Below are positions 1-7,461 of a DNA stretch of 64,000 nt, piece by piece. The stretch's first letter is position 1. Every line of letters begins with the position of its first letter. The translations under genes and the position numbers were made by a program. The notes beneath the pieces were generated by a model. The model was not told the DNA's origin, did no database searches, and saw only the letters and a list, made by a program, of their open reading frames with translations. Origin of the DNA: Posidoniimonas polymericola (GTDB taxonomy: Bacteria; Planctomycetota; Planctomycetia; Pirellulales; Lacipirellulaceae). The stretch covers positions 372,001-436,000 of the forward strand of contig NZ_SJPO01000006.1 of NCBI RefSeq assembly GCF_007859935.1, in the 5' to 3' direction.

Positions 1-672
1 GAACTCGCTGTTGGCCAGTCCCCCCATCGTCTTAGGGATCGCCAGCAGCTGCTTTTTTGGGTCGATCACGCGGGACGCGGCGCCCACCTTGTTGAGCACG
101 CCCAGATTGAACGCCGGGTCGACGCGGTTGGTCGCCTTGGAAACGTCCGACAGGCCGCCGGCCGTGACGGCGATATTTCCCGGAGAGTTTGGGTTGTAGC
201 CCGCGGCCGCTCGCACGTTACTGAATGCGGCGTTCACGTTGCCGCCTGAGCCGCTGAACGCGTCGGCAAGGGCGACGTCGATAACATTCTGATCCTGACC
301 GAGCGACGATCCGAGCTTGTCGGCGCGGGCCAGGAAGGCGGTGCGCTGCGCCGCGGGCAGGACCGCAATATTCTGCTTCAAGGTTTCGCGGGCCTGCGCC
401 GCGCCAACCTGAGTTGCATTGACTCGTTCGCTCGCCTCACGCAGCAGGTTGAGCTCGCGTCGAACCAGCTGCACGGCCGAGCCTGCAGACAGGAGCCCGG
501 TCGCCATTGACGTCACCTGCCCGAGCAGCTTGGAACTAAAGGCGGAATTGCTCGCCGTCGTCACCCGCTCCATCTGCTGACGGTACTTGCCGGCGAGCAG
601 CTCGGCGCCGTCGATCGCCTCACCGGCGGCCAGGCGGTGCAGGACGCTCGCGTAGGTGGGGCTGGTGTTCAT
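1..672 (-). CDS. Probable phage tail (tape-measure-like) protein, N-terminal part
   Basis: The gene starts at ATG 672 and is still open at the window edge after 224 codons, so only its N-terminus is seen. The visible part is Ala/Ser-rich and mostly helical, with a segment near residues 180-215 reading GGLSDVSKATNRVDP and VLNKVGAASRVIDP. These resemble the short repeated helical modules of tail-fibre or tape-measure proteins, but no domain is definitive. Its start overlaps the stop of the upstream HTH/zinc-ribbon gene (ATGA), so it is translationally coupled to the same element operon. The tail role is inferred from composition and neighbours. Confidence 0.45.
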   Translation of the reverse strand, partial: MNTSPTYASVLHRLAAGEAIDGAELLAGKYRQQMERVTTASNSAFSSKLLGQVTSMATGLLSAGSAVQLVRRELNLLREASERVNATQVGAAQARETLKQNIAVLPAAQRTAFLARADKLGSSLGQDQNVIDVALADAFSGSGGNVNAAFSNVRAAAGYNPNSPGNIAVTAGGLSDVSKATNRVDPAFNLGVLNKVGAASRVIDPKKQLLAIPKTMGGLANSEF

Positions 673-1232
673 GCGTGGCAGTCCGGGCAGACGGTCTCGA
701 GTTCGACCAGGCCGCTCCGTTCCGGCTTCTTACGCCACTTGGAGCCCCACCTGTACTTGCCGCAGTGGACGCAGCAAGCGATCGTCTGCCCGCTGGCGAT
801 CGCCTCACTGCGTTCTGTTTCGCCAGGGTCTCGCAGCACGCCGGCCTCTTCCCATCGCGTGCTCGTGCACCGCCACCGCTTGAGCTCGTCGAGCACCACG
901 GTGCCAATCGCGGCCAGGCCGGCCGCGCCGTGGCGAGCGGCGACACGTTCGATGTCGTCGACAAGCTTCGTGGGCACCTCGACGGTCATGTCTTCAACCG
1001 CGCGGAGCACAACCTCGAGCTCGTCGTCGTTGAGCTTTGCCGGCCTGTAGTCTGTGCAGAGTCCCTGCACGAGCTCGATCAGGTTCCAGGTGCCGTCGAG
1101 ATTCCGTCCACGGAGTTCGGGGTGGTCCTTTAACTTGTGTCGCGGCACGCCGGCAATTTGCGCCGCCACGTCTTGCGGCAGCCGCAGAAGACTTGCCGGC
1201 TTCCCGCCCGCTGCCCTACTCGTCTTCGCCAT
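669..1232 (-). CDS. HTH and zinc-ribbon protein of the element, function unknown
   Basis: 187 residues. The N-terminal third (about residues 14-60: LLRLPQDVAAQIAGVPRHK and a following DGTWNL) looks like a small helix-turn-helix module of the type found in Nu1-like terminase small subunits. The C-terminus has CVHCGKY and, about 25 residues later, CPDCHA, two CxxC pairs that would bind one zinc. The middle is helical. Its stop overlaps the next gene's start by ATGA. A packaging or regulatory DNA-binding role is plausible but unproven. No terminase large subunit lies beside it, which weakens the terminase idea. Confidence 0.55.
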   Translation of the reverse strand: MAKTSRAAGGKPASLLRLPQDVAAQIAGVPRHKLKDHPELRGRNLDGTWNLIELVQGLCTDYRPAKLNDDELEVVLRAVEDMTVEVPTKLVDDIERVAARHGAAGLAAIGTVVLDELKRWRCTSTRWEEAGVLRDPGETERSEAIASGQTIACCVHCGKYRWGSKWRKKPERSGLVELETVCPDCHA

Positions 1233-1352
1233 TAGCTGCTCCGGTTATGGGGGAGAGAGAGAATCCGCCGGACCCGATTTTCCCAGATCCTGCACGCAAA
1301 AAATCCTGTCGATCGCTCCTGGCGGAGCCCCCGCGGGGGGCCCGGGGAAGGA

Positions 1353-1381
1353 CCCCAAGCCCCCCCCGCCCCCCCCGGGGG
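1353..1381 (-). other. G-run tract (possible G-quadruplex) between element genes
   Basis: The + strand carries two runs of eight C (1360-1367 and 1369-1376) separated by one G, a four-C run at 1353-1356, then five G (1377-1381). On the transcribed-sense (-) strand this gives successive G runs with one- and three-base loops. It lies in the 217-base gap between the decoration-like gene and the HTH/zinc-ribbon gene, which otherwise shows no gene. A structure in the mRNA that tunes expression of downstream genes is possible; the effect is inference. Confidence 0.35.
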
Positions 1382-1449
1382 CAGCCCGACGGCCTCCGCC
1401 GAGGCCAAAAGCCCTGCGTCTCAGCGGCCCAGCAGGCCGCCTCGCGGGC

Positions 1450-1806
1450 CTAGTCGGGCACGACCCTCACCACGTCGTCGGTCGCCGCGGTGATCGCCAC
1501 GCCGACGCGTACGGTCCCTGACGCCGCCACCTTGCCGTCGGCCGCCTGGTAGACCGCGCCAAGCGTGACCTCGCCCGACGCCTCCACCACCAACACCGCC
1601 GCCGCCGACCGCATCGCCACCCGCGTCGGCCCATCGCCGTGAAGGGCGTCGCTGGGCAGCGTGGCCGCGATTACGTCTGTCGACGCCGCCGCCGCGAGGG
1701 CCAGCTCGCCTGATCCGTCGAGCCGCACCAGCCGGGCGCCTGGCAGGCGCTCGCTGGCTGGGAACCACGCCAGCGGTTCCGTTAGTTCCTCGAGTCTGGT
1801 TGTCAT
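1450..1806 (-). CDS. Capsid decoration-like small protein
   Basis: 118 residues starting at ATG 1806, with AAGGA upstream. The sequence is small-residue-rich and beta-prone. Its C-terminal half (VYQAADGKVAASGTV, then VGVAITAATDDVVRV) matches the pattern of DUF2190-type phage head decoration proteins, which end in a repeated Gly/Ala/Val beta motif. It lies downstream of the S49-type protease in the same operon, as decoration genes often do in siphophage head modules. The length suits the family. The call rests on pattern and context. Confidence 0.5.
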   Translation of the reverse strand: MTTRLEELTEPLAWFPASERLPGARLVRLDGSGELALAAAASTDVIAATLPSDALHGDGPTRVAMRSAAAVLVVEASGEVTLGAVYQAADGKVAASGTVRVGVAITAATDDVVRVVPD

Positions 1807-1848
1807 CGTACTAGTTCCTTGGGAATGAGAGGTGAGGTAAGGCGCCGC

Positions 1849-1884
1849 CGGCCGCCCCGAAAGCCGATCAAAAAGGGGCGGCCG
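1849..1884 (-). other. Intergenic hairpin in the element operon
   Basis: CGGCCGCCCC at 1849-1858 pairs perfectly with GGGGCGGCCG at 1875-1884 across a 16-base loop that holds a short T run on the - strand. It lies between the small gene ending at 1901 and the decoration-like gene. It could be a processing site or weak attenuator that sets relative expression. No T tract follows the 3' arm, so it is not a standard intrinsic terminator. Confidence 0.4.
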
Positions 1885-1900
1885 ACGACGTTCCCAACAC

Positions 1901-2101
1901 CTACAGCGGTAAGGGCTTCTTGCGTCCTTCAGCGACGAACAGCTCGCGGGCCTTCGGGTAGGCGCTGAGAACCGCGTGCAACGCCTGCCGCGGTCGCAGC
2001 CCACGTTCCTCGGCGAGCTCCGCAGCCGCCGCTTTGATTTCGGCGACGCTGGTGAATTGGTGGTCGGGTTCGCGGTCGACCATTCTTGAGTGACTGGGCA
2101 T
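1901..2101 (-). CDS. Small element protein, unknown
   Basis: 66 residues, starting at ATG 2101 behind a strong GGAGGA ribosome binding site about eight bases upstream. It is predicted mostly helical, with charged residues and an Arg/Lys-rich C-terminus (VAEGRKKPLPL). No domain is recognised. It sits between the coiled-coil protein and the decoration-like protein on the same strand. The good ribosome binding site and operon position support a real gene. Confidence 0.6.
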   Translation of the reverse strand: MPSHSRMVDREPDHQFTSVAEIKAAAAELAEERGLRPRQALHAVLSAYPKARELFVAEGRKKPLPL

Positions 2102-2159
2102 CTGGGGTTCCTCCTATCGGTTCAAAGATCCGGCAGCACGCCGCCGCCGACTTGGTTGA

Positions 2160-3188
2160 CTACAACATTTCCAACGTCAGACAGCCGGTCGCCGCCCACG
2201 CGTGGACGGGCGCCTCGGCCTCCTCGAGCATGGCCGCGACACGCGGCCGCAGCTCGTCTGCCTCGGCCAGCAGCTCGGGCAGCACGCGTTGCACCTGGTC
2301 CCGTCGAAACTCCTCGATCACGGTTGCATCAATGTGTCGCCCCGGGCCGTGCCGCCCGCCTGTGACGATCGCCGCGGGGCACTCGCGAGCGAGGAAGCAC
2401 CACCAGGCTCCACTGGTGGCCTCATGCGCCCACTTGTAGACGCGACCGCTGGCCCACCGACTGCGAATGCCGTCGATCTTTCGATCCAGCACCTGCAGCC
2501 GCACGCCCTCCTCGCTGCGGTGCACGTCCGCGACGCCCTCGTCGCGGCGCCGCTGCAGCTCTTTGGGCGCCCGGCTGCACACCATCGCAAACTGGCTCCG
2601 CGCCCGGTTTAGATGTGACTGCGCCTCGGCTCGCGTCTTGCGCAACCCGGCGAGCCTCGCCTCGAGGCGTTGGATCTGTTGCAGCAGCACCGGCCCCGCT
2701 TCGACGCCGGCAAGATCATCGACAGTCGCGGCCGCCTCGTTCTCCGCCCGCACTGCTTCCGCCAGGGCGGTTTCTGCGGCGCTGATCTCCTCTCGCGTGG
2801 CGCCGTTGGCGATCGCCTGCAGGACTCCCTGCCGTGAGCTGATCACGCGTCGCAGCTCCGGCTCGTTCCGCACGTCGTCGAACACCGCCGCTACCAACCG
2901 CCACTCCTCCGGGTCGATGTCCAGCCGCTGGCAGTTCGCCGCATCCTGGTTTCGGTCGGCTAGTCGGTTGAGCACCGCGTGCGCGGCGACGATCCGACGC
3001 TTCTCGCGCAGTGACTCCTCGTGCAGAATCTCGTCGACATGGTCGCCGGCTCCCGTCTCGGCACGCTGCGGCGTTTTCTTGGCGGTGCGGCGTTTCCGCT
3101 TCGGCGGTTCCTCGACTGCGACAACTGCGGCAGGAGCCGCGTCGGTGGTCTCTCCGTCGTGTAACGTTTTTGGGTCGAAGGGTGGCAT
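2160..3188 (-). CDS. Coiled-coil protein of the element, unknown
   Basis: 342 residues. The N-terminus (residues 1-50) is disordered, with a basic patch PPKRKRRTAKKTPQR. Residues about 55-230 are long helices rich in Glu, Ala, Arg and Leu, with coiled-coil character. The C-terminal 100 residues contain Trp-rich WASGRVYKWAHEA and GAWWCFLARECPA segments that may form a small globular domain. No known phage family is recognised. Its place directly after the protease-like gene suggests a structural or scaffold role, which is speculative. Confidence 0.6.
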   Translation of the reverse strand: MPPFDPKTLHDGETTDAAPAAVVAVEEPPKRKRRTAKKTPQRAETGAGDHVDEILHEESLREKRRIVAAHAVLNRLADRNQDAANCQRLDIDPEEWRLVAAVFDDVRNEPELRRVISSRQGVLQAIANGATREEISAAETALAEAVRAENEAAATVDDLAGVEAGPVLLQQIQRLEARLAGLRKTRAEAQSHLNRARSQFAMVCSRAPKELQRRRDEGVADVHRSEEGVRLQVLDRKIDGIRSRWASGRVYKWAHEATSGAWWCFLARECPAAIVTGGRHGPGRHIDATVIEEFRRDQVQRVLPELLAEADELRPRVAAMLEEAEAPVHAWAATGCLTLEML

Positions 3189-3238
3189 AGGGTAGGGTCG
3201 CCTCCTGTGTGGGGGGGAATGGGGTCGCGGGCGTTAGC

Positions 3239-4243
3239 CTACGCTTGCCGTGGCCGCTCGTACCGCTTGGGTGGTTCGTACTTCTTGAGACCGGCCTGCG
3301 CTCGATACTCGTCGACCTCGGCGGCCAGTTCGGGATGAGATTCCCGAACTTCTTCGTGGTCGCATTGGAACGCTTCCTCGACGTCGTTCACGCCTGCGAG
3401 CTGACAAACGAGCGCGTTGTACTCTGCCAACGCCCGCTTGCCGCTCGCGAGCTGCTGGTCGTGGCGCTTCTCGGCCGCTGCGTCGGCTTCCGCGAGCACG
3501 TCCTCGAGCAGACCAACTCGGTCGGCAAGCTTGAGACTCACGGCGCTGGCGCCGACCCACACTTCGCCAGTCGAGAGCCTCAGCAACTCGCTCGGGCTCA
3601 TGCGTTCAGTCTTCAAAACGTCCAGGTGGAAAAGCCGGAGCAGGCTGTCGACGTGGGACTGCATCCATGCGGCTTCTTCGTCGCTGATCGCCTGACCAGC
3701 GACGCCGACAGCCTTTAACGACCCGGTGCGTGCCCTAACGACCCGCACGCCGAGGCGCTGGTGCAGCTCGTGGTCGTCGACTGCGAGCAGGAAAACTCCT
3801 ATCCCGCCCGTTAAGCAGCTCGGCGCCACCACCAACGGGCTAGCGGCCGCCGCAATCCAGAACGCGGCCGACGCACACAGCCCCTCGGCGCAGGCGACCA
3901 CCGGCTTACGATCGCGGGCCTTTCGGATCGCGGCCGCCAGCTCGGGCACGCCCTCGATCGACCCGCCGCCGCTGTTGACCCACAGCACGATGCTGGCAAC
4001 GCCGTCGTCCGCGGCCAGCCGGTCGACTTGGCGTCGGACCGATCGCAGGTATTCGCCGTCGAGATAGCCGACCAGCTCCACGACAGCTGCCCGACCGTGC
4101 CCGAGTCTGCCGCGGCCCTCTCGGTAGCTCGCTGCGACGGTCTCGCGCGGGGCCGCTCGCAGAGCCTCGATCGCTTCGAACGACATGGGCAGGCAGGCCA
4201 GCGGCCGCACGGATTGGATGCCGGGGGTTGAGTGCGTGCTCAT
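3239..4243 (-). CDS. S49 family (SppA-like) serine protease, phage head maturation type
   Basis: 334 residues with the ClpP/crotonase fold of S49 proteases. Visible motifs are VASIVLWVNSGGGSIEG (the oxyanion-loop region), CAEGLCASAAFWIAAAA with the probable nucleophile Ser in ASAAFW, and SCLTGGIGV. A later Lys in TGSLKAVG sits where these Ser/Lys proteases place their base. Phage S49 proteases cleave scaffold and capsid proteins during head assembly. The C-terminal 100 residues are a charged helical tail that may act as scaffold. The start ATG overlaps the stop of the upstream ClpP-like paralogue by four bases, so the two are co-translated and may interact. Confidence 0.8.
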   Translation of the reverse strand: MSTHSTPGIQSVRPLACLPMSFEAIEALRAAPRETVAASYREGRGRLGHGRAAVVELVGYLDGEYLRSVRRQVDRLAADDGVASIVLWVNSGGGSIEGVPELAAAIRKARDRKPVVACAEGLCASAAFWIAAAASPLVVAPSCLTGGIGVFLLAVDDHELHQRLGVRVVRARTGSLKAVGVAGQAISDEEAAWMQSHVDSLLRLFHLDVLKTERMSPSELLRLSTGEVWVGASAVSLKLADRVGLLEDVLAEADAAAEKRHDQQLASGKRALAEYNALVCQLAGVNDVEEAFQCDHEEVRESHPELAAEVDEYRAQAGLKKYEPPKRYERPRQA

Positions 4244-4863
4244 TTGGACTGCTCCGGTCGAATGTCGGTGAGTAGGGCGAACAATCTCCGGGCGTCGCCC
4301 GTGGCGACCGCCCTGTCGGCAACGAGATGCCCCAGCACCTGCGCAAAGTTGGGCCGGTTAGTGTCGTCCCGCAGCCGGCCGGCCAACGCCGTTAGTAGGG
4401 CCGCACCTGCGTCGACGAGATCGTGCTGGGCCGTCGGGTACCGGCCGGCGACTTCGCCGACGCCGAGGAGGACCCGCTCGTCATCGGCGGCGACGGTCCC
4501 AGCGTGTTGAACAAGAGCTGCGGCCGCACCTGCGACCCCGGCGGACTCGATGAACGCAGTGGTCGGTACCTTCGCGGCCGCGGCCTCCAATCGCATCAGC
4601 GCGACACCGAAGCCGCGCAGCTGCTGGGCTCGCGAACTGATCCGCAAGAGCAGGCCGGCCGCGCCAGCCTGCACGGCCGCGTCGATCGCCGCGGCGAGCT
4701 GCAGCCACTCCGCGTGGCGAATCGCCCCGAAGGCTTCCACGACGGCGACGCTGGCGACGTCGATCCGCCACGTCGGCACGGCGACCTCGAGGTCGGCCAA
4801 GTGCGGCGGCAGCTGGTCCAGGGCGCCCGCCCAGAGTTCGGCTTGTTTGGGTGCAGGGCTCAC
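4240..4863 (-). CDS. Degenerate ClpP/S49-fold protein
   Basis: 207 residues starting at GTG 4863, which overlaps the upstream stop (GTGA). The layout mirrors the next gene: a strand VASVAVVEAFGAI, helix AAAIDAAVQ, strand LLLRISS, then VPTTAFIESAGVAGAAAALV, DDERVLLG. The last segments align with the SppA core, but the glycine-rich loop is absent (ISSRAQQLRG instead of NSGGG) and the nucleophile position in the AGVAGAAAALV stretch has no Ser. It therefore looks like a catalytically dead paralogue. A structural or regulatory partner of the active protease is a reasonable guess. Confidence 0.6.
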   Translation of the reverse strand: MSPAPKQAELWAGALDQLPPHLADLEVAVPTWRIDVASVAVVEAFGAIRHAEWLQLAAAIDAAVQAGAAGLLLRISSRAQQLRGFGVALMRLEAAAAKVPTTAFIESAGVAGAAAALVQHAGTVAADDERVLLGVGEVAGRYPTAQHDLVDAGAALLTALAGRLRDDTNRPNFAQVLGHLVADRAVATGDARRLFALLTDIRPEQSK

Positions 4864-5105
4864 AGGTCAGGGCCTCCAGTAGCCAATGCCGCCACCAGCG
4901 CGGCCCGCCACATGCGTGGGGCAACCCGCCGAGCCATGTCGCCCGCCGCAGGGTCGCGGAACAGGAATCCGGCAAGGCGTTCGACGTCGGCGGGTTCCAT
5001 CGCGTCGAGCTCGGCGCCGTGCAGGCCCTCGAGCCTCTCGCGGTCGGCGGCGACGGCGCGACGTCGTTCGCGCATCTCGGTCGCTGTGGGGGCGGTTCTA
5101 GACAT
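4860..5105 (-). CDS. Small element protein, unknown
   Basis: 81 residues. The start is set at ATG 5105, which overlaps the previous stop as TGATG. It is helical and Arg/Ala-rich, with RERRRAVAADRERLEG near the N-terminus and no recognised domain. Both ends overlap neighbouring genes by one to four bases, which supports a real, translationally coupled gene. Function is unknown. Confidence 0.55.
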   Translation of the reverse strand: MSRTAPTATEMRERRRAVAADRERLEGLHGAELDAMEPADVERLAGFLFRDPAAGDMARRVAPRMWRAALVAALATGGPDL

Positions 5106-6088
5106 CACGCGACCTCCATGACTTCGGGGTTCATCCAACGCGCCGGGTCCTCGTCGAACACTCGCAGCACGGCGAGCTGCTGGGGGAGCCCGGCGCGGGC
5201 CTCGGGCTCGCGACGTTGTGCCTCTCGATAGAGTCGCGCTCGAGCGGCCGTCGGCAGCGCCTGCACCTCTCGGTCATGACGGCTCTGTAGATCGGTGAGC
5301 TCGCGTTCGCGGGCCGCACGCTCAGCAGCGGCCCGCTGGTCTACAGGCGGCCGATAGGCGTCCGAGGTCGGCGGCCAGTGCTCGAGGCTTCCGGTCAGGC
5401 GCCCAAATAATGCCCCCGCTTCCCACGCTTTGGGTTTGGACTCGAATTCACGGATCAGCTCGCGCGCCTCCTCGACTGACAAGCCACGCCGCTGGGCAGC
5501 CTCCACTGCCTGGGTAGCCTTGCTGACCCTCAGATCAACCAGCTTCTTCCCCACCCTCTCCCATCGCTTGGCGTCGTCCGACGCCGGCGGTGGGGGAGGG
5601 GAAGGAGAGGTAAGGTTAGGAGAGGAAAGGGGGGGTAAGGTGGAGGCTTCGTTAGAACGCTCGGGCGTTGCTTCTGCAGAGACTTCAGCAGAGGTGTCTG
5701 TGGGGCTCTCCGCAGAAGTGTCTGCAGGGCAGTCGGGTGCCGGTTCGCTTGGTCGACGCGTGACGAAATCGAGCCCCTGCTTGCGGAGATTCATTGAGAC
5801 CCAGCTCGGCGCGTGGTCGTGCCAGTCGTGCACAACCAGCCGATGCTCGGGGTGCTCGTCCAGCCACCCCTCTTTGACGAGGCCGCTGATCAGCGCGTCC
5901 GGGTCGTGCTCCCAATCCACTAGCAGAGCGATATCGACGTTGCTGAACCTACCCAGGTCGCCCTGCGGCGTGTTCTGGGCGGCGCCTTTCCACAGCAGCT
6001 CGAGCAGCCCCACCACCCCACGAGTGCTCTCGTTGAGCGTGCGGCAGAGCCGCCTGAACTTCATCAGCTCAGTAGTGCGGACCTTCAC
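5105..6088 (-). CDS. Phage replisome-organiser-like protein
   Basis: 327 residues from GTG 6088, chosen because GGAAAGGAGG lies six bases upstream. The N-terminal 110 residues form a winged-helix-like module (LVKEGWLDEHPEHRLVVHDW ending a HDWHDHAPSW motif) typical of phage primosome or replisome-organiser proteins. A linker of Ser/Thr/Pro/Ala (about residues 115-175) follows, then a charged helical C-terminal region that could recruit a helicase or loader. It would act in DNA replication of the element. It is the first large gene after the small HTH gene and is coupled to the downstream small gene. Confidence 0.6.
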   Translation of the reverse strand: MKVRTTELMKFRRLCRTLNESTRGVVGLLELLWKGAAQNTPQGDLGRFSNVDIALLVDWEHDPDALISGLVKEGWLDEHPEHRLVVHDWHDHAPSWVSMNLRKQGLDFVTRRPSEPAPDCPADTSAESPTDTSAEVSAEATPERSNEASTLPPLSSPNLTSPSPPPPPASDDAKRWERVGKKLVDLRVSKATQAVEAAQRRGLSVEEARELIREFESKPKAWEAGALFGRLTGSLEHWPPTSDAYRPPVDQRAAAERAARERELTDLQSRHDREVQALPTAARARLYREAQRREPEARAGLPQQLAVLRVFDEDPARWMNPEVMEVA

Positions 6089-6125
6089 GATGGCCTCCTT
6101 TCCCAAGAGGGCAATTCTCGCGACT

Positions 6126-6356
6126 CTAGGAGGCCGCGTGCTGCGCGGCGATGCGCTCAATGAACGCGATCCCGTCTTCGCCGCGGACGTAAACCCGACG
6201 CCCGGCCTTCACCGTCGCCAGCACGTTGCCGTCGAGCCGCTCGGATGAGATCCGGCTCTTAGAGATGCCGCTCACCCGGATGAAGCCGGTGAGCGTGTAG
6301 AGCACGCCAGGCACGATCGCGGAAGTCTCGGCCGCGTAGGCGGTAGGGGAAGCCAT
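6126..6356 (-). CDS. Small helix-turn-helix (excisionase-like) protein
   Basis: 76 residues from ATG 6356, with GAGGA six to seven bases upstream; a longer reading to 6443 lacks such a site. The core YTLTGFIRVSGISKSRIS, with the later GRRVYVRGEDGIAFIERI, fits a MerR-like winged helix of the HTH_17/excisionase class. Close to the attachment site and first in the main operon, it could be an excisionase or an early regulator. Which of the two cannot be told from sequence. Confidence 0.6.
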   Translation of the reverse strand: MASPTAYAAETSAIVPGVLYTLTGFIRVSGISKSRISSERLDGNVLATVKAGRRVYVRGEDGIAFIERIAAQHAAS

Positions 6357-6454
6357 TTGATTCCTCGCGAGGGTTCTCGTTGGCTCCGGCTGGAGCAAAC
6401 TCACTTGCGAGGAATCTATCCCGCCTGACGCGTAATCAGCCAAGCTGGCACGAG

Positions 6455-7174
6455 TTAGGGCGAACTAGCCGAGTTGATCTCGAATTGGTGACGAACCGCG
6501 ATATCGATCGAATCCAACTCGAAAACCCACTTCTGGCGATTCTTGGCGTGCCCCCGCACCGTGCCGTCTCTCATCAGCAGATGGACATAGGCCGCCTTCT
6601 TCGAGTCTCGACAGCCCAGAAGCCCGCCAGCCTCGGCTAGAGACATTGGGCGTGACATTCGAACTTCATTCCCGATTTTCCCAGAGCTGTTGGACTCATC
6701 GTCGCCCGCCGAGTGTTCCTCGTCGATCAGTGCCTCGACTGCCGGAATAACTAGCAGCGCAACGCGGTTCTGGACCTTCGCCAGGGATAGTTCGAGCAAG
6801 CCGCGGTCATCAGTCTCGTGCGGCTCGATGAGCCGCGCGAGGTAAAAACTGAGATCGCTGAGAGGAGCGGCGTCGATCCCTCGAGCAACAAGCCAAGTGC
6901 ACGCCCGCTCCGCGGTTTCCAACCACGGATGCATCTGGTGATGCGGGTTCTGCTCCATGTGCAAACGCCACGCCTCCGTCTCCTCCTCGCTTAGCCAAGC
7001 GTGAACCCCCGAGAGTTCAGCTGACATCCCCCACCACTTCCACAGCCACTCTGCCACTTCGACTGGCGAGTCAGATCGCTCGCCGCGCATCGCGTTGAGC
7101 GCGGCACGGTGCGGTGCCCAGAGCTTTTGCTCGGCGGCGATAATCGAACTCAGCTGGCCACGCGTCTCGGACAT
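6455..7174 (-). CDS. Element-end protein with C-terminal HTH-like segment, unknown
   Basis: 239 residues from ATG 7174, with AAAGGATG about nine bases upstream. The N-terminal part is Trp-rich and helical (SPVEVAEWLWKWWG). The C-terminal 60 residues (MSLAEAGGLLGCRDSKKAA then HLLMRDGTVRG and WVFELDSIDIA) resemble a MerR-like HTH followed by a wing. It is the gene nearest the attachment site. It is not a recombinase by any visible motif. A regulatory or recombination-directionality role is possible. Confidence 0.55.
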   Translation of the reverse strand: MSETRGQLSSIIAAEQKLWAPHRAALNAMRGERSDSPVEVAEWLWKWWGMSAELSGVHAWLSEEETEAWRLHMEQNPHHQMHPWLETAERACTWLVARGIDAAPLSDLSFYLARLIEPHETDDRGLLELSLAKVQNRVALLVIPAVEALIDEEHSAGDDESNSSGKIGNEVRMSRPMSLAEAGGLLGCRDSKKAAYVHLLMRDGTVRGHAKNRQKWVFELDSIDIAVRHQFEINSASSP

Positions 7175-7407
7175 CGAAAACCATCCTTTTCGAACAGCCT
7201 GCCCCGCCCGGCGCCGGCAGGATGGAGCCGACAGCGGGCGGAGCGTGGGGTAGCTACTCCCCGGCTGCAATTTGGGCCGACAGAGGTCCCCGGGGGTGTC
7301 CCCCCAAGTGTCCCCCAACGGCGGTTTGAAACTGGCGAACGCAGGGTCAACCAGTGCGAATCCTAGCGGTTTCAGAGCGAACCGGACATTACCGGTACGC
7401 TTTCTGA

Positions 7408-7461
7408 GATTCAAAATCCAGTGGGAGTAATCCCGTGAGGGTTCAAGTCCCTCCTCCGGTA
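7408..7461 (+). other. tRNA-Leu(CAA) 3' fragment, probable attachment site
   Basis: The segment carries the anticodon loop TTCAAAA, the 3' anticodon-stem strand TCCAG, a class II variable arm (GGGAGTAATCCC), a complete T arm (GAGGG, TTCAAGT, CCCTC at 7437-7453), the acceptor 3' strand CTCCGGT and discriminator A7461. The 5' anticodon-stem strand TGAGA does not pair properly with TCCAG and no proper D arm precedes it. Bases 7381-7386 (ACCGGA) could pair with TCCGGT, so a decayed tRNA is an alternative. With phage genes on its left, it is best read as the duplicated att core. Confidence 0.7.

Larger units (their letters stand above)
1..7461. mobile_element. Right end of an integrated phage-like element
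   Basis: Eleven leftward genes, most overlapping or closely spaced, include an S49-family head-protease-like protein, a decoration-like protein, a probable tail protein and a replisome-organiser-like protein. The block stops at a tRNA-Leu 3' fragment at 7408-7461, beyond which ordinary chromosomal genes begin. Integration into a tRNA gene leaves an intact tRNA at one end and a copy of its 3' part at the other. The fragment reads on the + strand, so the intact tRNA, and probably the integrase, should lie left of base 1. No integrase, large terminase or portal gene is visible here. The left boundary is unseen, and whether the element is a full prophage, a satellite or a relic cannot be decided. 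Confidence 0.7.

Noticed and set aside
7381-7461. Functional tRNA-Leu gene
   Set aside because: The D arm is missing and the 5' anticodon stem does not pair, so only a 3' fragment or a decayed gene is supported.
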